Below, piece after piece: positions 16,895 to 26,892 of a stretch of DNA of 64,000 nucleotides. Numbering within the stretch: position 1 is the stretch's first letter; every line of letters starts with the position of its first letter. A program made the position numbers and the translations under genes. Source of the DNA: Microbulbifer sp. GL-2 (lineage in GTDB: Bacteria > Pseudomonadota > Gammaproteobacteria > Pseudomonadales > Cellvibrionaceae); contig NZ_AP019807.1 in the NCBI RefSeq assembly GCF_007183175.1, forward strand, positions 3,964,001-4,028,000. Direction: 5' to 3'. The notes below the pieces were generated by a model. It was not told the DNA's origin. It ran no database searches and was given only the letters and a program-made list of their open reading frames with translations.

Positions 16895-19654
16895 GTGATA
16901 GAGAAAACCCTAAAAATAAATCGTAGAGCAGAATTATTACGTACATCAGCCAGCGTTTTGGTGTTATGCGGTGTTGTCGGCATGGCACAAGCGCAGAGTG
17001 CAGAAGAAAAAAAAGAAGAAGGCTTGGTTCTTGAGGAAGTAGAGGTGATGGGAATTCGCCAGAGCATGGAGAAAAATCTCGATGTGAAGCGCTTTTCCAA
17101 TGCGGTGGTGGATTCGATCACCGCTGAAGATATCGGTAAATTTCCCGATAAAAACGTAGCAGATGCCTTACAGCGAGTGCCTGGAGTTTCAATAGTTCGC
17201 AGTGGTGGTGAAGGTGTAAGGGTAAGTATCCGTGGTACAGATCCTGAACTTACTTTTACCCAGCTTAACGGTAACTATATCGCCACTCCGGGAGATGAGC
17301 CGTCGAGATCACTGGATTATTCATTGTTGCCTGCAACGTTGATTGCCCGTACTGATGTTTATAAGAGCCCCGAGGCAAAGCTGGATGAGGGCGGCATAGG
17401 CGGTACTGTAATTTTACATACCCGTAAGCCTTTGGATCTGGATTCAGGGGAGGGCATGTTATCCGTAGAGACAACCTATGCGGATGTCACGGAAAAGTAT
17501 GAGCCGCAGTACACCGGTTTTTACTCTTGGAAAAATGACCAGGAAACATTTGGTGTACTGGTCGGTTACTCCAAGCAGGATCGTCAAAATCGTGTGATTA
17601 GCACCACTACAGAAAACTGGGGCTGGCAGGGTGATGAGCAACCACATGGTGGTGTAGAGGCCCGGGGGCCAATGGTAGATGTCGACGGTAATGAGTACCG
17701 CGATTTTTATGCGCCCAGAGCCGTTGTAGGCAGTGTTTTGGAAGAGGAGCGCACCCGCGAGGGGGTACAACTTAGCGCCCAGTGGCGCCCGGTGGAGCAA
17801 CTTGAACTTGGCGTCAATTATTTCCGCTTTGAAAAGGGTGGAAATTCTGAAAACTATCGCATCGTATTTCCGGAGTGGAACTATGGTGATGCGATAGCAC
17901 CAGGCAGCCTAAAATTTGATGAGGATGGCGATACCCTGCTCGGTATCGGTATGCTGGACAGGGGGCAGGCAGAATTGCAGTCTCCACAGGTGGGTGGCGA
18001 CTATACACGAGCGGAGTACGTTTCAGATACCTTGGATTTCAATGCTAATTACCAGGGGGATGGATTCAATGTACGTCTGGCTGTAGGTAATTCCAGTGCG
18101 GAAGGTGGCCCCTCGGAGAAGCTATTTGCTTCGGTGAATTCTCGCTATGGTACTGTGACTGATTGGAGCTGGGATCTCAGTAGTGGCACTGCGGACATTG
18201 ATACCAGTGCCGATTTGGCGGACCCAAATACTTATCCCTTATACGACTGGTTCTCCTCTCACTGGACCAGCAGTGAGGATGAGGAAAATTATTACCAGCT
18301 GGATGTTTCCATCGATATGGATTATGGCTGGCTTAGTTCCCTTGATGTAGGGCTTAAATACCGCGATCACGAAATTAACCGACGGATCACCAAGCAGTCC
18401 TGGGATGATGATAATGCTCCTTGCCCAACCATCAACTGGGGCGATGTGGACGGGGCTTGTTATCCCTGGTGGCCGGATGACTCCTTCCACACCGACCCCA
18501 ATGGCGTGCCGGACACCATAGACATCCTTTCCAGCGGTCCAATCGACAATATTATTGGTGGTGTAAATGTACCCAACTTCGCCCACCTGGAGTTTGAGAA
18601 GCTGAAACAGTTTCTCTATGAGACCTACGGTGATCCTACGGTAATCGTTGAAAGGGATCAGGATTATCGTATTGGTGAAGAGATCAGTGCGGCCTATGTA
18701 CAACAGAATTTCACTTCGGCAATCCTGCGGGGTAACTTTGGTGTTCGCGCGGTACAGACCAAGCAATATGCTCGTACTTACGACAATATTAATGGTGTTT
18801 TGCAGGATGAACCCAATGTCCGCGATAGCAGCAATACCGATATTCTGCCAAGCGCCAATATTGCCTGGGATATTAACGATGAATTGGTGATGCGCGCAGC
18901 TCTTGCTCGGGTTGTAGCCCGGGTAAATTACGGTGACCTGGGTGGCTCCGAGTCGATACACGCTCCGTTGCCGGGAGCGACGGTAAGAGATGGTTTTGCG
19001 GGGAACTCCGAACTGGAACCCTATAAGGCGGATCAGTTTGACTTGGGGCTGGAGTGGTATTTCGATGATGCTTCCGCAATGGGATTAACCCTATTCAGGA
19101 AGGATATTGCATCATTCGTGATTAACGGTAGCTCACTAGTGACCAGGGAAATCGATGGTGGTACCTGGAATGTGAACATGTCAATGCCGGTGAATGGTAC
19201 CGATGCCAGTGCACAGGGGGCAGAGCTGTTTGTGCAGTATGCTTTCGATAACGGTTTTGGGGTTTTCGCCAATTACACTTATACAGATACAGAGTTGGCC
19301 AACCTTGATCTCGAGAGTGGTGAAACTATCAAGACAGAGATTCCGGGCACTTCCAAAGACCAATATAACCTATCGGTGTACTACGAAAATGACCTTTTCA
19401 GTGTAAGAGCTTCTTACAACTATCGCAGCGCCTATGCGGATGGTTACAGTAATGGTTTGAATACATTTACCGATGAGTACGATCAGCTGGACGTGAATGC
19501 TTCGTATAGTTTGATGGAAAACCTGACCCTAACTGCCTCCATCATTAATCTCACCGAAGAAAAGGTGGATAGATATTGGGGCGAGGAAAATAGGGTCTTG
19601 GGCTCTGCCTATTCTGGCCGCCGCGCCTATATGGGGATGACTTACAGCTTCTGA
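16895..19654 (+). CDS. TonB-dependent receptor
   Basis: A 919-residue outer-membrane receptor. Signal peptide (to about residue 35, ending AQAQ), then the plug with GKFPDKNVADALQRVPGVSI and the TonB-box-like LEEVEVMG just ahead of it, then a long beta-barrel ending in aromatic Phe (YMGMTYSF). The plug wording is typical of the large TonB receptors that marine and xanthomonad bacteria use for oligosaccharides. GTG start. It should import the glycoconjugate that feeds the periplasmic dehydrogenase and hydrolases of the cluster. It lies 159 bases after the small subunit and is followed by a strong hairpin. Confidence 0.93.
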   Translation: MIEKTLKINRRAELLRTSASVLVLCGVVGMAQAQSAEEKKEEGLVLEEVEVMGIRQSMEKNLDVKRFSNAVVDSITAEDIGKFPDKNVADALQRVPGVSIVRSGGEGVRVSIRGTDPELTFTQLNGNYIATPGDEPSRSLDYSLLPATLIARTDVYKSPEAKLDEGGIGGTVILHTRKPLDLDSGEGMLSVETTYADVTEKYEPQYTGFYSWKNDQETFGVLVGYSKQDRQNRVISTTTENWGWQGDEQPHGGVEARGPMVDVDGNEYRDFYAPRAVVGSVLEEERTREGVQLSAQWRPVEQLELGVNYFRFEKGGNSENYRIVFPEWNYGDAIAPGSLKFDEDGDTLLGIGMLDRGQAELQSPQVGGDYTRAEYVSDTLDFNANYQGDGFNVRLAVGNSSAEGGPSEKLFASVNSRYGTVTDWSWDLSSGTADIDTSADLADPNTYPLYDWFSSHWTSSEDEENYYQLDVSIDMDYGWLSSLDVGLKYRDHEINRRITKQSWDDDNAPCPTINWGDVDGACYPWWPDDSFHTDPNGVPDTIDILSSGPIDNIIGGVNVPNFAHLEFEKLKQFLYETYGDPTVIVERDQDYRIGEEISAAYVQQNFTSAILRGNFGVRAVQTKQYARTYDNINGVLQDEPNVRDSSNTDILPSANIAWDINDELVMRAALARVVARVNYGDLGGSESIHAPLPGATVRDGFAGNSELEPYKADQFDLGLEWYFDDASAMGLTLFRKDIASFVINGSSLVTREIDGGTWNVNMSMPVNGTDASAQGAELFVQYAFDNGFGVFANYTYTDTELANLDLESGETIKTEIPGTSKDQYNLSVYYENDLFSVRASYNYRSAYADGYSNGLNTFTDEYDQLDVNASYSLMENLTLTASIINLTEEKVDRYWGEENRVLGSAYSGRRAYMGMTYSF

Positions 19655-19670
19655 TCCCGTTGTAACTCTT

Positions 19671-19700
19671 ACGCGCAGACACAATGATGTGTCTGCGCGT
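19671..19700 (+). terminator. Strong intercistronic hairpin between receptor and glycosylasparaginase
   Basis: Perfect 13-base stem ACGCGCAGACACA/TGTGTCTGCGCGT with a 4-base loop and no T run. It lies 16 bases past the receptor stop and 23 bases before the next start. It probably stabilises the receptor mRNA or attenuates the distal gene. Confidence 0.7.
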
Positions 19701-19723
19701 TACAAATTCAGAGAAAATTTACC

Positions 19724-20698
19724 GTGATCAGTAAAAGAAAATTCCTGAAGTTCTCCTTCCTTGGTAGTGCCGCTGCTCTGGCAGCCCCCTCGGTGACTGC
19801 CATGACCCGGCGATATACGAAGAAAGGAAAGAAACCGGTTGTGATTTCAACCTGGAATCATGGTGGTCCTGCCAATGAGGCAGCTTGGAAGGTTCTGGCC
19901 GACGGTGGTAGGGCCTTGGATGCAGTAGAAATCGGCGCACGTGTACCGGAGGCAGACCCGCAGGTGACGAGTGTAGGCTATGGCGGCTTTCCCGACCGGG
20001 ATGGCGTAGTCACTTTGGATGCCTGCATTATGGATGAGAAGCAAAACTGTGGCTCAGTAGCTTTTCTACAGGGCATCAAACATCCGATTTCTGTTGCACG
20101 AAAAGTGATGGAGGAGACCCCGCATGTCATGTTGGTTGGCGAGGGCGCACAGCGCTTTGCCGTGGAGCAGGGATTCGAAATTGAGAACCTGTTAACCCCG
20201 AAAGCCGAAGCCGCCTGGCGTGAGTGGAAGCGTGAGTCCCGTTACCAGCCGGTAATCAATATTGAAAACCACGACACTATCGGCATCTTAGCATTGGACC
20301 AGGACGGCAATCTTTCAGGGGCCTGCACCACCAGCGGGGCTGCTTTCAAGATGCATGGGCGGGTAGGGGACTCGCCGATTATTGGCGCTGGGCTCTATGT
20401 CGACAATGAAGTGGGTGCGGCTACCGCCACCGGCATGGGTGAGCTAATGATCAAAACTGTCGGTTGTCATCAAGTGGTGGAGCTGATGCGCCACGGCTAT
20501 ACACCGGAAGAAGCCTGCCGTGAGGCAGTTGAGCGTATTGCACGCAAGCTTGGGGACTATAAGAAGTTCCAGGTGGGTTTTCTGGCTTTAGATAAAGCTG
20601 GTAATTATGGTGCTCACTGCATCCATTCAGGATTTAACTATGCTGTTCGCGATGTAGATGGCGCCCAGATGAAAGATTCAAAAAGTAAGCTGGGCTGA
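19724..20698 (+). CDS. N4-(beta-N-acetylglucosaminyl)-L-asparaginase, Tat-exported
   Basis: A 324-residue Ntn-hydrolase. The precursor is expected to cut itself before the Thr of NHDTIGILALD, which becomes the catalytic N-terminal nucleophile. The glycine-rich GDSPIIGAGLYVDNEVGAA and ATGMGE follow as in glycosylasparaginases. The N-terminal SKRKFLKFSFLGSAAALAA is a Tat-like signal (KR pair). The family releases GlcNAc from asparagine, so its presence points to N-glycan or glycopeptide remnants as a substrate of the cluster. GTG start. Confidence 0.9.
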   Translation: MISKRKFLKFSFLGSAAALAAPSVTAMTRRYTKKGKKPVVISTWNHGGPANEAAWKVLADGGRALDAVEIGARVPEADPQVTSVGYGGFPDRDGVVTLDACIMDEKQNCGSVAFLQGIKHPISVARKVMEETPHVMLVGEGAQRFAVEQGFEIENLLTPKAEAAWREWKRESRYQPVINIENHDTIGILALDQDGNLSGACTTSGAAFKMHGRVGDSPIIGAGLYVDNEVGAATATGMGELMIKTVGCHQVVELMRHGYTPEEACREAVERIARKLGDYKKFQVGFLALDKAGNYGAHCIHSGFNYAVRDVDGAQMKDSKSKLG

Positions 20699-20807
20699 AA
20701 GCTACTCCAACCTGATCTATCTGGAGCAAGCGCTATAAGGAAGGCTGCTTGCCCCAACCTTGAACCACGTGTTGCGGTATTACAGACCGCGGCTTGGGGT
20801 GGGCGGA

Positions 20808-21467
20808 TCAATGCAGGGTGCGAACCTGATATCTATCCAAGCGCATAGCAGGAGAGAAACGGATCATATCCAGCAGGGTATCGATGTAATGCTCACCCAG
20901 ATCCCCAAGATCTTCCATCCGCGGCGACTGAAACCAGTCTTCCAGCACCCCAAAAAGGCCCCCGTGTAGCATCTGTTGCGCCAGATCCATATCCAGGTCG
21001 GCGGGCAGCTGCCCGGCAGTAACTGCCATTTTCATCAGCTGTGCCATACGCTCCAAGCCTTCAGTGCGTCCCTGTTTGATACGCCGGGTGGATTCGCAGA
21101 CCTCGCTTACCGCCTCGCAGGGCAGGAAGATAATTTCCAGGACCCGCTGCCATTGTTCATTGCAGGCAATCTCATGGAACAACCATACCCATCGGGTGCG
21201 CAGGGTGCCTAGGGGGTCTTCTTTTATCTGGTCCCCAGCGGCCTCGCACAGCCTCTCTCCAGGTAGTTCCATCCGTTCCGTCAGGGCGTTGAGCAAACCG
21301 GCCTTACTGCGAAAATGGTCGTATACCGAGCCACGGGTTACCCCGGCCAATTCCGCCACCTCTGCAAGAGAGGCATGAGACACGCCGAACTCGTGGAAAA
21401 CATTCATCGCAGCGTCCAGAATACGCTCACGAGTTGTAACTGTTTGCTCTTTTCTGCGTTTGGTCAT
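20808..21467 (-). CDS. acrR: TetR family repressor (AcrR-like)
   Basis: A 219-residue regulator. N-terminal HTH with VFHEFGVSHASLAEVAELAGVTRG and VYDHFRSKAGLL, then a ligand-binding domain resembling AcrR/TtgR (C-terminal TetR_C_2 type). It is divergent from the RND efflux operon starting at 21744, which it should repress until a toxic ligand binds. The 276-base divergent gap holds both promoters; I could not fix an operator palindrome by eye. Confidence 0.9.
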   Translation of the reverse strand: MTKRRKEQTVTTRERILDAAMNVFHEFGVSHASLAEVAELAGVTRGSVYDHFRSKAGLLNALTERMELPGERLCEAAGDQIKEDPLGTLRTRWVWLFHEIACNEQWQRVLEIIFLPCEAVSEVCESTRRIKQGRTEGLERMAQLMKMAVTAGQLPADLDMDLAQQMLHGGLFGVLEDWFQSPRMEDLGDLGEHYIDTLLDMIRFSPAMRLDRYQVRTLH

Positions 21468-21743
21468 GGGGACTGCAGCTTCTTTTTAATCATGTTTGTC
21501 TCATCTGACCGCATATTCACGACAGTTCGCCGCACGAAGGCTAAATGAGATATTCGTGCAAACCCTTGAAAACACTGGGTGAAAGTGCATCTTAGTCGAT
21601 AATTACGCGTTGATGAACAGTTGATCGAATTTCACTCTCGCACATAAAATGCCAAGCTACTGGAACCGGACTTTCCTGTCTCGCTCAATGTATTCCCGCA
21701 ACTGACCGCATTGCCCAGGTAGTCAGCCCTTATCGAGGTAATC

Positions 21744-22919
21744 ATGCTCAATAAAAAAGCGCTAATCAGTCTTCTGGTCGCGTCCTCAGTTCTTGTGGCC
21801 TGCGAGGAGAAGGCTGCCACACCGCCGATGATGGCGCCTCAAGTAACAGTTGTCACGCTGGAATCTGAGCCGGTGACCCTTACCAGGGAGCTACCTGGGC
21901 GCACTTCACCTTTCAAGGTGGCGGAAGTTCGCCCGCAGGTTAATGGCATCATAAAGCAGCAATTGTTCCGTGAAGGTGGCCGTGTCGACGCAAATCAACC
22001 GCTTTATCAGCTGGATGACGCCCTTTACCAAGCGGATGTAGATAGCGCTCGCGCAAAGTTGCAGAGAGCCAGCGCAGCGTTGAATATCGCCCGTTTGAAG
22101 GCCGAACGTACCGCTGGCCTAGTTAAGAATGGCGCTGTCAGCAAACAGGAGAACGACTCTGCAGAGGCGGATTTACAAGAGGCTCGCGCCGATGTGGCTG
22201 CAGCCAGGGCAGAATTACAGAGAGCAGAAATCCAACTGGATTATGCCCAGATCACGGCGCCTATTACCGGTCGTATTGGTAAATCGTCCGTTACTCAGGG
22301 TGCTTTAGTGACGGCCAATCAGGCCGCAACTTTGGCCACAGTGCAACAGCTGGACCCCATCTATGTAGATGTCACCCAGTCGGCTGCAGAGTTGGTAAGC
22401 CTGCGTCGGGCTTTGGAAGCGGGCACCCTGGCAGATGCCACTCATCTGCCAGTGAAAATATTATTGGAGGATGGCAGTGAATTTGAGCACCAGGGCAAGC
22501 TTGAATTTGCCGAAGCGAGTGTCGATCCCTCCACGGGCAGTGTGCTGTTGCGGGTAGTCGTACCCAATCCAGACAGCATGTTACTGCCGGGCATGTATGT
22601 GCGCGCGATTGTGGGCAGTGGTGTACGTGACGACGCCATTTTGGTGCCCCAGCAGGGAATTGCGCGAGATCCTAAAGGCAACACTTCGGCCATGGTCGTC
22701 AACGAAGAAAATATTGTCGCCCAGCGCTCTGTGCGGGTGAGCCGCACTGTCGGCAATCAATGGCTGGTGGAAGAGGGCTTACAGGCTGGTGATCGGGTGG
22801 TAGTCGCCGGATTACAAAAGATTCGCCCTGGCGCTCCGGTACAGCCCAGCGAGCGTGAGGATGAACAGCCACCTGCGGCGGTCGGCGAAGAAAAAGCTGC
22901 TGCTGAGCAGGGTTCCTGA
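21744..22919 (+). CDS. acrA: RND efflux periplasmic adaptor (AcrA-like lipoprotein)
   Basis: A 391-residue membrane-fusion protein. Signal peptide with lipobox LVAC (Cys20), lipoyl half-motifs (VRPQVNGIIKQQLFREGG and ITAPITGRIGKSSVTQGALV) on either side of an alpha-helical hairpin (residues ~100-165), then the beta-barrel domain (GMYVRAIVGSGVRDDAILVP). It links the inner-membrane pump to an outer-membrane channel. GAGG ribosome site. The pump gene follows 11 bases later. Confidence 0.95.
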   Translation: MLNKKALISLLVASSVLVACEEKAATPPMMAPQVTVVTLESEPVTLTRELPGRTSPFKVAEVRPQVNGIIKQQLFREGGRVDANQPLYQLDDALYQADVDSARAKLQRASAALNIARLKAERTAGLVKNGAVSKQENDSAEADLQEARADVAAARAELQRAEIQLDYAQITAPITGRIGKSSVTQGALVTANQAATLATVQQLDPIYVDVTQSAAELVSLRRALEAGTLADATHLPVKILLEDGSEFEHQGKLEFAEASVDPSTGSVLLRVVVPNPDSMLLPGMYVRAIVGSGVRDDAILVPQQGIARDPKGNTSAMVVNEENIVAQRSVRVSRTVGNQWLVEEGLQAGDRVVVAGLQKIRPGAPVQPSEREDEQPPAAVGEEKAAAEQGS

Positions 22920-22930
22920 GGGTAGGGTTT

Positions 22931-25900
22931 ATGGCGAGCTTCTTTATCAACCGGCCCATCTTTGCTTGGGTCCTGGCAATTATCACCATGCTGGCGGGTG
23001 TACTGTCGATCAGCAAGTTGGCAGTGGAGCGCTATCCCAATATCGCACCACCTTCTATTAATATTGAGGCCAGCTATCCCGGTGCTTCCGCTAAAGTGGT
23101 GGAGGACTCGGTCACGCAGATTCTGGAGCGGAATATGAAAGGCCTCGATGGCCTTCTTTATATGTCCGCCACCAGCCAGTCTAACGGTGGTTTGTCGATT
23201 TCTCTAACCTTTGAGAATGGCACTGATCCGGATACTGCTCAGGTACAGGTCCAGAACAAAGTGCAATTGGCAATGCCGCTGTTGCCTCAGGAAGTACAGC
23301 TTCAAGGGGTTAACGTCAGCAAGTCCCGTGGTGGCTTCCTGATGGTTGCGGGCTTTGTGTCCGAAGATGGCAGCATGAACCGCAACGATATTGCCGATTA
23401 CATCAACTCGGCCATTGTGGACCCCGTTAGCCGGGTGCCTGGTGTAGGTAATGTACAGGTGTTCGGCTCCAAATACGCCATGCGTATCTGGCTTGACCCC
23501 AATAAACTGACCACCTACGACCTCACTCCCTCTGATGTAGCAACAGCAGTGCGCGCACAAAATGCCCAGGTAGCAGTGGGCAGTCTTGGTGGTGCCCCAG
23601 CGGTTCAGGGCCAGCAGCTCAATGCCTCTATAACTTCTCAGGGGCGCTTGCAAACTCCTGAACAATTTCGGGAAATCGTAGTACGCGCCAATGAAGACGG
23701 CTCCCTGCTCCATTTAGGCGATATCGCTCGCGTAGAGCTGGGGGCAGAAAACTATGAATTTATCTCCCGTTACAACCGTCAGCCGGCAACGGGTATCGCC
23801 ATTAATCTGGCCACTGGGGCCAACGCCCTAGAAACTGCCGAGGGGGTTAAAGCAAAGCTTAAGGAGTTGGAGCCGTTCTTCCCCAGGGGGCTAACTTCGG
23901 TCGTACCTTTTGATACCACGCCATTTGTCGAGGTCTCCATCAAAGGCGTTATCAGCACTTTGATTGAAGCGATCGTGCTGGTCTTCCTGGTAATGTACCT
24001 GTTCCTACAGAACTTCCGTGCAACCCTGATCCCCACAATTGCAGTGCCGGTGGTGTTGCTGGGTACCTTTGCCGTACTTGCGGCATTGGGCTTCTCGGTC
24101 AATATGCTCACTATGTTCGCGATGGTGCTGGCCATCGGTCTGCTGGTGGATGATGCCATCGTGGTGGTGGAGAACGTAGAGCGGGTAATGCGTGAAGAGG
24201 GGCTGTCACCGAAGGAAGCCATTAAAAAGTCCATGCACCAGATTACCGCCGCTTTGATTGGCATCGGTGTGGTGTTGTCGGCAGTGTTTGTGCCTATGGC
24301 ATTTATGGATGGCGCTACCGGCGTAATTTATCGCCAGTTCTCGGCAACCATTGTTGCTGCTATGGCCCTGTCTGTACTGGTAGCTATTATCCTGACGCCC
24401 GCACTTTGTGCGACGCTGCTCAAGCCGCTCTCGAAAGGCGAAAGCCATGGAGAGAAAGGCTTCTTCGGTTGGTTCAATCGAAACTTTGAGCGCGGTAGTC
24501 AGCGTTATCAGGGGGGAGTACAGGGCATTCTTATGCGCAGCGGCCGCTTTATGTTGCTGTTTGTTGCCTTGTCAGCGGTAATGGCCTTCCTATTTCTGCG
24601 TCTGCCCAGTTCCTTTCTGCCGGATGAAGATCAGGGTGTACTCTTCTCTATGGTGCAGGCACCAGTGGGTGCGACCCAGGAGCGCACCATGAAGTCGATT
24701 CGCAAAGTGGAAGACCAGTTTCTGGATAATGAACAGGGCACTGTGAAGTCGGTATTTTCTGTACAAGGCTTCAGCTTCGCTGGCAGCGGCCAGAACACCG
24801 GTATCGCCTTTGTGAATATGGAGGACTGGTCTGATCGGGAAGAGGAATCTAAAAGTGCTGGAGCGGTAGCCATGCGCGCAATGGGCGCGCTGATGCAAAT
24901 CAAAGATGCCATGGCATTCGCCTTCGCGCCGCCGCCTCTGCCAGAGCTTGGCTCTTCTGGCGGCTTCAATTTCTACCTGAAGGATAACGGCAATCTGGGG
25001 CACGAAGCACTTACCGCTGCGCGCAACCAGTTTCTGGGGATGGCAGGGCAGAGTAAATTACTGTCTAACGTGCGCCCCAATGGCCAGGAAGATACGCCAC
25101 AGTTCCGCGTGAAGATCGACAACGCCAAGGCTGCGGCCCTAGGATTGTCTATCGCTGAAATTAACAGTGCGTTGAGTATTGCCTGGGGCGGGTCCTATAT
25201 CGATGACTTTATCGATCGCGGCCGGGTCAAGCGGGTTTATATGCAGGCGGATGCGCCGTATCGCATGGTGCCGGAAGACTTCCAGCTATGGTCCGTGCGC
25301 AATGATAAAGGCGATATGGTGCCTTTGTCCTCTTTCGCCAGCTTCACCTGGGAGTATGGATCTCCCCGACTTGAGCGCTATAACGGCGTGCCGTCTATGC
25401 AAATCAATGGCCAGGCCGCACCGGGTGTCAGCTCTGGCGAAGCGATGGCGGAAGTGGAGAATTTGGTAGCCCAATTGCCGGCGGGAATTGGTATTGAGTG
25501 GAGCGGCCTTTCCTATCAGGAGCGCGCCGCTGGTGCGCAAACACCACTGCTATATGCTTTGTCATTACTGATCGTGTTTCTGTGCCTTGCCGCACTCTAC
25601 GAGAGCTGGACCGTACCGACGGCAGTATTGCTAATGGCGCCTCTGGGTATCCTTGGAGCGGTGCTCGCGAATAGTTTGCGTGGTATGGAACGGGATATCT
25701 ATTTCCAGGTGGCCATGCTTACCACAGTAGGCCTGACCAGTAAGAATGCCATTCTGATAGTGGAGTTTGCCAAGCAAAACCTGGAAAGCGGAATGGAATT
25801 AGTGGAGGCGACCATGCATGCAGTGCGTGATCGCCTGCGCCCAATCCTGATGACTTCTCTGGCGTTCGGACTGGGTGTACTTCCTTTGGCCATTGCTACC

Positions 25901-26101
25901 GGAGCGGGTTCCGGCGCGCAGCGTGCTATTGGTACTGGGGTGTTGGGCGGCATGCTCGTGGGCACAATACTGGGAATCTTCTTTATTCCACTGTTCTTTG
26001 TGGTGGTGCAGAGGCTGTTTGGTCGAAAAACCAATACAGCTGGCTCTTCGCAAGCCGAAACTCCTGAAACCAGAAAAGCTGAAGCTGTGGAAGCTTTATA
26101 G
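22931..26101 (+). CDS. acrB: RND multidrug efflux pump (AcrB/MexB type)
   Basis: A 1056-residue HAE1-class proton-driven exporter. It starts MASFFINRPIFAWVLAII and has twelve membrane helices, the proton-relay pair in VLAIGLLVDDAIVVVENVER, and two large periplasmic loops. Full length. No outer-membrane factor gene follows, so a TolC-like channel must be encoded elsewhere. Terminator at 26113-26150. Confidence 0.97.
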   Translation: MASFFINRPIFAWVLAIITMLAGVLSISKLAVERYPNIAPPSINIEASYPGASAKVVEDSVTQILERNMKGLDGLLYMSATSQSNGGLSISLTFENGTDPDTAQVQVQNKVQLAMPLLPQEVQLQGVNVSKSRGGFLMVAGFVSEDGSMNRNDIADYINSAIVDPVSRVPGVGNVQVFGSKYAMRIWLDPNKLTTYDLTPSDVATAVRAQNAQVAVGSLGGAPAVQGQQLNASITSQGRLQTPEQFREIVVRANEDGSLLHLGDIARVELGAENYEFISRYNRQPATGIAINLATGANALETAEGVKAKLKELEPFFPRGLTSVVPFDTTPFVEVSIKGVISTLIEAIVLVFLVMYLFLQNFRATLIPTIAVPVVLLGTFAVLAALGFSVNMLTMFAMVLAIGLLVDDAIVVVENVERVMREEGLSPKEAIKKSMHQITAALIGIGVVLSAVFVPMAFMDGATGVIYRQFSATIVAAMALSVLVAIILTPALCATLLKPLSKGESHGEKGFFGWFNRNFERGSQRYQGGVQGILMRSGRFMLLFVALSAVMAFLFLRLPSSFLPDEDQGVLFSMVQAPVGATQERTMKSIRKVEDQFLDNEQGTVKSVFSVQGFSFAGSGQNTGIAFVNMEDWSDREEESKSAGAVAMRAMGALMQIKDAMAFAFAPPPLPELGSSGGFNFYLKDNGNLGHEALTAARNQFLGMAGQSKLLSNVRPNGQEDTPQFRVKIDNAKAAALGLSIAEINSALSIAWGGSYIDDFIDRGRVKRVYMQADAPYRMVPEDFQLWSVRNDKGDMVPLSSFASFTWEYGSPRLERYNGVPSMQINGQAAPGVSSGEAMAEVENLVAQLPAGIGIEWSGLSYQERAAGAQTPLLYALSLLIVFLCLAALYESWTVPTAVLLMAPLGILGAVLANSLRGMERDIYFQVAMLTTVGLTSKNAILIVEFAKQNLESGMELVEATMHAVRDRLRPILMTSLAFGLGVLPLAIATGAGSGAQRAIGTGVLGGMLVGTILGIFFIPLFFVVVQRLFGRKTNTAGSSQAETPETRKAEAVEAL

Positions 26102-26112
26102 ATCTTAAGCCT

Positions 26113-26150
26113 TAAAAAGCCAGGTCGGATAATACCGCCTGGCTTTTTTA
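26113..26150. terminator. Bidirectional terminator between acrB and azoR
   Basis: Stem AGCCAGG(T)CGG/CCGCCTGGCT flanked by AAAAA on the left and TTTTTT on the right, so it can stop transcription of both convergent genes. Confidence 0.9.
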
Positions 26151-26174
26151 AATATTGCTGGGGCACTTGTAGGT

Positions 26175-26768
26175 TTAAGCAAGCTCAGTAATACGCTCAT
26201 TCGCCGCTGCGACAGCTTTTGCCTTGGCCTCATCACCGGTCGCAAGCCCTTCCGTATAGACAAACTCCACATCGGTTATGCCTACAAAGCCGAGGAACTG
26301 ACGTAGAAATGCACTCTGTGCATGATCATCGCCGTAATAGCCACCTCGAGTGACAAAGGCGATCGCTTTTTTATTTTTTAGTAACCCCTCTGGACCATTG
26401 GGGGTATAGCGGAAGGTAACTCCAGCTCGGGCGATATGATCAAAGTAGGTATGTAGGGTAGAGGGGATGGTGAAGTTGTACATAGGTACACCCAGTACCA
26501 GTACATCTGACGAAGAGATTTCCTCAATAAGTCTGTCTGAAAAATCGACAATAGCCTGTTGCTCAGGGGTGCGTTGTTCAGCGGTGGTGGTGAAGGCTTG
26601 AAACCGCTCCAACGTCAGGTGGGGGACAGGTTCTGCCAGTAAATCGCGATTGACCACTTCACCCGAAGGGTTCCTGGCTTTCCAGCTATCAACGTACTTG
26701 GCCGCCAGCTGGGAGGACAGACCTCCGGCCTGGAACAGGCTGGATTGGATATTCAGTAATTTGTTCAT
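26175..26768 (-). CDS. azoR: FMN-dependent NADH-azoreductase
   Basis: A 197-residue flavodoxin-fold quinone/azo reductase. It begins MNKLLNIQSSLFQAGGLSSQ (FMN phosphate loop) and contains LVLGVPMYNFTIPSTLHTYFDHI and FVTRGGYYG, both AzoR hallmarks. I start at ATG 26768, since GGAG lies six bases upstream; the ATG at 26780 overlaps that ribosome site. It is divergent from a LysR gene that probably controls it. Confidence 0.93.
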   Translation of the reverse strand: MNKLLNIQSSLFQAGGLSSQLAAKYVDSWKARNPSGEVVNRDLLAEPVPHLTLERFQAFTTTAEQRTPEQQAIVDFSDRLIEEISSSDVLVLGVPMYNFTIPSTLHTYFDHIARAGVTFRYTPNGPEGLLKNKKAIAFVTRGGYYGDDHAQSAFLRQFLGFVGITDVEFVYTEGLATGDEAKAKAVAAANERITELA

Positions 26769-26892
26769 CATCGGCTCCATTGAGATTGAATTTGCTATGG
26801 AGCTATTGAAACATTGAACATTTAGATTAAAAATAACAAATATTTGCTCTAAAAGATCGAATTATTCGATATTAAGGCGGGAGGTAGGCTAA

